From positions 1-64,000 of the forward strand of contig JAOAPI010000032.1 in assembly GCA_025462865.1 (NCBI GenBank): a stretch of 64,000 nt of DNA, given 5' to 3'. How positions within the stretch are numbered: position 1 is the first letter of the stretch; each line of letters starts with the position of its first letter. Origin of the DNA: Candidatus Sulfotelmatobacter sp. (GTDB lineage Bacteria; Acidobacteriota; Terriglobia; Terriglobales; Acidobacteriaceae). Under the pieces are notes generated by a model that had not been told where the DNA came from, did no database searches, and was given only the letters and a program-made list of their open reading frames with translations. Shown one piece after another: positions 60,224 to 64,000 of the stretch. The translations under genes and the position numbers were made by a program.

Positions 60224-60928
60224 ATGTCGATCTCCCAGAATCTTGCAGCGGTTCGCGAACGTATCAACGGAGCTGCGGTTCGTGCGGGGCGCTTACCCGA
60301 AGAAATTGCGCTGATGGCGGTGAGCAAGACTCAGACACCCGAACGCATTCGCGAAGCCTACAATGCTGGCCAGCGCCTGTTTGGCGAGAACCGGGTTCAG
60401 GAATTTTCAGGTAAATCCGAGGCGCTACGGGATTTGAAGAATCCTGAATGGCACATGATCGGACATCTTCAGACCAATAAAGCCGCAAAGACCGCGGAAT
60501 TGTTTCATGCGGTGGATTCAGTCGATTCGCTGAAGTTGGCGGAAAAGCTAGATGCATCCGCACGCGCACTGGGCCGGAAGCTGGATGTACTTATTGAGAT
60601 CAACGTTGGAGGCGAAACGGCCAAGAGCGGCGTTGCGCCGGACTCGGCAGCACTCGGCGAATTGCTGATGGCCGCGCCCCGGCTAGAGGCCCTGGTTTTC
60701 CACGGACTGATGACGGTTCCACCGTTTACCGACGATCCCGAGGCGGCGCGGCCGTACTTCCGGAAACTGCGCGAGTTGGGCGATACGATTGCCGCCCGCA
60801 AACTGTCCGGCGTCACTATGGACCAACTCTCCATGGGTATGTCGCACGATTTCGAAGTGGCGATTGAAGAAGGATCAACTTGCGTACGCGTGGGCACGGC
60901 TATCTTTGGAAAAAGATCAAAGGCTTAG
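60224..60928 (+). CDS. yggS: YggS/PLPBP family pyridoxal phosphate homeostasis protein
   Basis: 234 residues from ATG 60224. PLP-binding barrel with the Schiff-base lysine K35 in MAVSKTQ, then [46 protein letters not shown], and the phosphate-binding [27 protein letters not shown]. It is a non-enzymatic carrier that buffers free PLP. Normal length. Confidence 0.95.
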   Translation: MSISQNLAAVRERINGAAVRAGRLPEEIALMAVSKTQTPERIREAYNAGQRLFGENRVQEFSGKSEALRDLKNPEWHMIGHLQTNKAAKTAELFHAVDSVDSLKLAEKLDASARALGRKLDVLIEINVGGETAKSGVAPDSAALGELLMAAPRLEALVFHGLMTVPPFTDDPEAARPYFRKLRELGDTIAARKLSGVTMDQLSMGMSHDFEVAIEEGSTCVRVGTAIFGKRSKA

Positions 60929-60958
60929 ACACAGAGGACGACAGAAAAACCCAGAGAG
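60927..60958. repeat. Purine-rich 'acacagag' repeat
   Basis: Imperfect copy (agacacagaggacgacagaa...) of the class seen at 10679-10708, in the gap before the POT-like transporter gene. Confidence 0.4.
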
Positions 60959-61010
60959 ACGCCCTCGCAACAGGTGGCAAGATGCGGATGCTACAAACAG
61001 GGAGACCATT

Positions 61011-62285
61011 TTGAGCTTTTCAGAACGCTTGCAGGAGATTCGCACTGGGTTCGAGCGGCCTTTCTGGATTGCCAACATCAGTGAGCTTTTTGAGCGGCTT
61101 TCTTACTATGCCGTTTTTGCCGTGCTTGCCCGCTACTTGCACGAGGGCTTGCACTTTGATGTTGAGCGCGCCAGCAGCCTGACCGGGATGTTTGGCGGTT
61201 GGGTCTGGTTTCTGGCGATCGGTGGCGGCGCATTGGCCGACCGCCTCGGGTTCCGGCGGGCGCTTTCCATTGCATACCTAATCTTGAGCTTTGCGTATTT
61301 TGTGTTGGGGTCGATCGGCTCCCCCTGGCTCGCTCCCTTACGCAACAGCATCCCTCTTGTCACGCTGGTGTCGTTCATTTTGATTCTTCCTGCTCTGGGC
61401 GTCGCTCTGGTGAAGCCTTGCGTCGTGGGAACGACGGCTCGCTCTTCGAAGGAGAATGTCCGCTCGGTAGGATACTCCATCTACTACACGCTGGTGAATG
61501 TTGGGAGCACAGCAGGACCGCTGCTCGCCTCGTGGGCACAACAGCACGGAAGGGTGGAAAATGTATTTCGCATCGCCGCCCTGAGCGTTTTCCTGATGCT
61601 CTTCGTAGTGTTGCTGTTCTTCAAGGAGCCTCGACGATCCGAAGAAGGTGAACCCGCGAGCCTCAGCCAAGTAGGAAGGAATTTTCTTACTGTCCTGTCG
61701 AATCCACGCTTCATGATTTTCCTGCTAATTTTCACGGGCTATTGGATTGTATTCTGGCAGGAATTCATCGCGCTGCCACTGTATATTTCCGCCTACATCG
61801 ATCCAAACGCAGATACAGCACGCATTCTGGTAACCGATCCGCTGACCGTGATCGCGCTGACCATGGTGATCGGCTTTCTCACCAAGCGAATGAAAGCGTT
61901 TAACGCCATCATTTTGGGGACGCTGATCTCGAGCCTGGCGTGGATCCTTTTGATCGTGCATCCATCGGTGTGGATGGCAGTCGTCACGCTGATCGTGGTC
62001 GCGATTGGCGAAATTGTGCAACAACCTCGCTACTATGATTACATCTCGCGGCTCGCTCCCAAGGGGCAGCAGGGTACGTACATGGGATTCGCGTTTCTTC
62101 CACTGGGCATCGGATCGTTTGTCGCCGGCAAGTTCAGCGGGTGGCTGATGCATCACTTTGGCGAGGAGTTGCACCGGCCCGAGTTCGTGTGGTGGTCGGT
62201 GGTTGCAGTGGGAGTTGTGACAACCTTATTATTGTGGATCTACGACCGGCTCGTCACGGTAGAAGGCTTGGCCGAGGGTAAGTAA
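61011..62285 (+). CDS. MFS transporter of the POT/PTR peptide-transporter type
   Basis: 424 residues from TTG 61011, which has GGAG six bases upstream; the frame before it overlaps yggS and lacks homology. Twelve or so TM helices. PTR-family marks: ISELFERLSYYAVFAVLARYL (the ERxxYY motif of TM1) and GYSIYYTLVNVGSTAGPLLAS, matching the FYxxINxGSL signature. It would import di- or tripeptides with protons. The next gene starts immediately after its stop. Confidence 0.85.
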   Translation: MSFSERLQEIRTGFERPFWIANISELFERLSYYAVFAVLARYLHEGLHFDVERASSLTGMFGGWVWFLAIGGGALADRLGFRRALSIAYLILSFAYFVLGSIGSPWLAPLRNSIPLVTLVSFILILPALGVALVKPCVVGTTARSSKENVRSVGYSIYYTLVNVGSTAGPLLASWAQQHGRVENVFRIAALSVFLMLFVVLLFFKEPRRSEEGEPASLSQVGRNFLTVLSNPRFMIFLLIFTGYWIVFWQEFIALPLYISAYIDPNADTARILVTDPLTVIALTMVIGFLTKRMKAFNAIILGTLISSLAWILLIVHPSVWMAVVTLIVVAIGEIVQQPRYYDYISRLAPKGQQGTYMGFAFLPLGIGSFVAGKFSGWLMHHFGEELHRPEFVWWSVVAVGVVTTLLLWIYDRLVTVEGLAEGK

Positions 62286-63068
62286 ATGGTTCGACGGGTC
62301 CGGGCTTCGGCAAGGCAGATTCCTGCGAAGCGAGAAAAACAAACACCTGCTCTTGCCGCCGATGATATTCGGAGCGCGCTGAAAGATGGCGGCTCAGCCG
62401 AGAACGCCGCGGGCGTGCAGTGGTTCTTCAAAGAAAAAATCAAATCGCATGGATGGTACACAGCGGACCTGCGCCGTGCCGCGGTCCGTTTTCGGCGTGA
62501 AGTAAGGGCGGAATGCGGCCTGGATTTCCTGATCGCGGTCGCCGATTGTCTCTTCGTTGGTCCAGTGCTGGAAGAGAAGGTTGCAGCGGTGTTCTTGCTG
62601 GAGAAACTCGACAATGAGTTTGGCGACCGCGAGTTTAGGCTATTCGAGTCGTGGCTGGACCGGGTTACCAGTTGGGCCGATCACGACGCGCTGGTCCATG
62701 ATCTGATCGCTCCGATGATTGCGTCCAAACGCGAACGTGCGAGTCTAGTTTTCCGCTGGGCAAAGTCGTCCAATCGCTGGCGCCGACGCGCCGCGTGTGT
62801 GGCGCTGATTCGTGGAGCGCGGGCGAAAATATTCTTTCCCGAGATCCAGAAACTCTCCGATTTCCTACTTCCCGATCAAGATGACATGGTGCAAAAAGGA
62901 TTAGGCTGGCTCCTGCGCGAAACTGCGAAGGCTGATGCCAAGCAAACAGTTCCGTATTTGATGAAGATTCGCCGGCGCGCGCCAAGGCTGGTTTTGCGGA
63001 CCGCATGCGAGACGCTGCCGGTCGCGATAAGAAAACGCGTACTGGCGAGCGGGAGCGGAAAGAAATAG
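62286..63068 (+). CDS. AlkD-like DNA alkylation repair HEAT-repeat protein
   Basis: 260 residues. A basic N-terminus precedes HEAT-like helices with AAVFLLEKLDNEF, FRLFESWLDRVTSWADHDALVHDL, SNRWRRRAACVALI and QKGLGWLLRETAKAD. This is the DNA alkylation repair enzyme pattern (SxWAxxDxL and GWxLRE). AlkD glycosylases excise 3- and 7-alkylpurines without base flipping. Its start abuts the previous stop, implying one transcript with the peptide carrier. Confidence 0.88.
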   Translation: MVRRVRASARQIPAKREKQTPALAADDIRSALKDGGSAENAAGVQWFFKEKIKSHGWYTADLRRAAVRFRREVRAECGLDFLIAVADCLFVGPVLEEKVAAVFLLEKLDNEFGDREFRLFESWLDRVTSWADHDALVHDLIAPMIASKRERASLVFRWAKSSNRWRRRAACVALIRGARAKIFFPEIQKLSDFLLPDQDDMVQKGLGWLLRETAKADAKQTVPYLMKIRRRAPRLVLRTACETLPVAIRKRVLASGSGKK

Positions 63069-63134
63069 TCGCAGACGTTAATCCGCGGTCAATTCGCTCA
63101 AATCCTGCCCATTGTTTACAATAGACGTTTGCCC

Positions 63135-64000
63135 ATGGACTTATCTGCCATCCAGTCAGCGCTGCGCGATCGCAACATCGATGGGTGGCTTTTCTACGAC
63201 CATCATCATCGTGATCCCATCGCCTACCGGGTGCTGGGTTTGCCTGCGGGACTGATGGTGACGCGGCGCTGGTTCTATCTGATACCGGCCCAGGGTGAAC
63301 CGGTGAAGCTGGTGCACAAAATCGAAGCCGGGCACCTCGATTCCTTGCCCGGCAGCAAGCGACAATATTCCGGTTGGCAGGAATTGTTCGACAGCCTGAA
63401 GACGATGCTCGCATCCTATCGCGACATCGCGATGCAGTATTCGCCCAACAATATCGTGTTTACGATTTCCTTGGTCGATGCCGGAACGGTTGAATTGCTA
63501 CGCGGTTTGGGAAAGAATGTGGTCAGTTCCGCGGATCTAGTCGCGCAATTCGAAGCCACCTGGAGCGAAGAGCAGATTAAGACGCACTTTGCTGCGCGTG
63601 ACGCGATTGATGCCATTATCGAGGCGGCTTTTAAGGAAATCGGGCGGCGCATCCGTAACGGTGGAACAACCGAGCACGAAATCCAACAATGGTTCATGGA
63701 AGCGTTTGGCCGCGAAAAGCTGCTAACCGACGATCCTCCGATCGTAGCCGTGAACGCGAATGCCGGCAATCCGCACTATGAGCCGCGCGCCGATCATCCG
63801 GTTCCCATTCGCGAGGGCGATTTGGTTCTGCTCGATGTTTGGGGAAAGAAAAATACTCCGGGAGCGGTCTATTACGACATTACCTGGATGGGTTTTGTCG
63901 GCAAAGCGCCATCGGGCCGCATTTGTGAGGTGTTCAAGATCGTACGCGACGCTCGCGACGCGGGCGTGCAGACCGTGACTGACGCCGTTAGCGCCGGGCG
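63135..64000 (+). CDS. M24 family Xaa-Pro aminopeptidase-like protein (3' end outside window)
   Basis: 288 codons from ATG 63135 are open to the window edge, with no stop. The N-terminal creatinase-like domain (about 1-130) is followed by the pita-bread domain: ARDAIDAIIEAAFKEIGRRI, AVNANAGNPHYEP, then metal ligand D234 in LVLLDVWGKK and D248 in YYDITWMGFVG. Later ligands (His, Glu, Glu) would lie past the edge. It hydrolyses peptides with proline in second position. Adjacent peptide carriers fit that role. Confidence 0.9.
   Translation, partial: MDLSAIQSALRDRNIDGWLFYDHHHRDPIAYRVLGLPAGLMVTRRWFYLIPAQGEPVKLVHKIEAGHLDSLPGSKRQYSGWQELFDSLKTMLASYRDIAMQYSPNNIVFTISLVDAGTVELLRGLGKNVVSSADLVAQFEATWSEEQIKTHFAARDAIDAIIEAAFKEIGRRIRNGGTTEHEIQQWFMEAFGREKLLTDDPPIVAVNANAGNPHYEPRADHPVPIREGDLVLLDVWGKKNTPGAVYYDITWMGFVGKAPSGRICEVFKIVRDARDAGVQTVTDAVSAG

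Noticed and set aside
1-64000. CRISPR arrays, prophage or transposase genes
   Set aside because: No regularly spaced repeats, integrase, capsid or transposase sequence found on either strand.

Overview
The window looks like chromosomal DNA of an acidobacterium (Acidobacteriota, Terriglobia-like). GC content is moderate to high and coding is dense. Families typical of that phylum are present: a VWFA-related secreted protein, a GloVer/IPT repeat protein, a DUF2934 protein, a stand-alone secreted TonB C-terminal domain, many TPR/Kelch/Ig-like exported proteins, and several classes of short intergenic repeats. The phylum assignment rests on family content only, since there is no rRNA gene. I see no prophage, insertion sequence, CRISPR array or conjugative module.

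Layout. 0.5-8 kb: DUF2911/TPR protein, M13 metallopeptidase, a PhoU-like protein without pst genes, DinB-like protein, Kelch protein and MATE efflux pump. 8-18 kb: membrane-bound PP2C/SpoIIE phosphatase with a small upstream gene, a secreted hypothetical, thioredoxin reductase, TonB-domain protein, proline dehydrogenase, gamma-glutamyltransferase, and a DUF4440/M48 peptidase pair. 18.5-24.5 kb: tRNA-Glu(CTC), DUF2934 protein, and a cytochrome c maturation operon (ccmF, ccmH-like, a CcmI-like small protein, and a membrane-anchored protein with a related C-terminal helical hairpin). 25-31.5 kb: GloVer/IPT protein, HtpX, MoxR ATPase, DUF4149 protein, YchF and a ZIP transporter. 31.7-40.5 kb: Kelch protein, VWFA protein, S55 (SpoIVB-type) peptidase, CPBP protease and UvrA.

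40.9-52 kb is the accessory-looking part. It holds a beta-barrel-like outer membrane protein divergent from an HTH-TOBE regulator, a gluzincin-like TPR protein with HDFAH in place of HExxH, a VapBC pair and a cold shock protein. It also holds a frameshifted GH18-like exported protein, and a two-gene operon in which an NTR/TIMP-like exported protein precedes a 1027-residue exported protein. The latter carries the outline of a metzincin zinc site with every zinc ligand replaced. 52-64 kb: S9 peptidase, secreted hypothetical, HNH endonuclease, ComF and a small Cys-rich protein. After these comes a rightward run of OPT transporter, YggS, POT-like transporter, AlkD-like protein and an M24 peptidase cut by the window end.

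Functional reading (inference): the window is rich in exported and membrane peptidases (M13, GGT, M48, HtpX, S55, CPBP, S9, M24), peptide transporters (OPT, POT-like) and proline catabolism. This fits a soil heterotroph that scavenges peptides. The best candidates for something little described are the NTR-like/pseudo-metzincin operon (48186-51907), the GH18-like disrupted gene beside it, and the HTH-TOBE/outer-membrane pair (40950-42368). No complete new defence or mobile system is evident.
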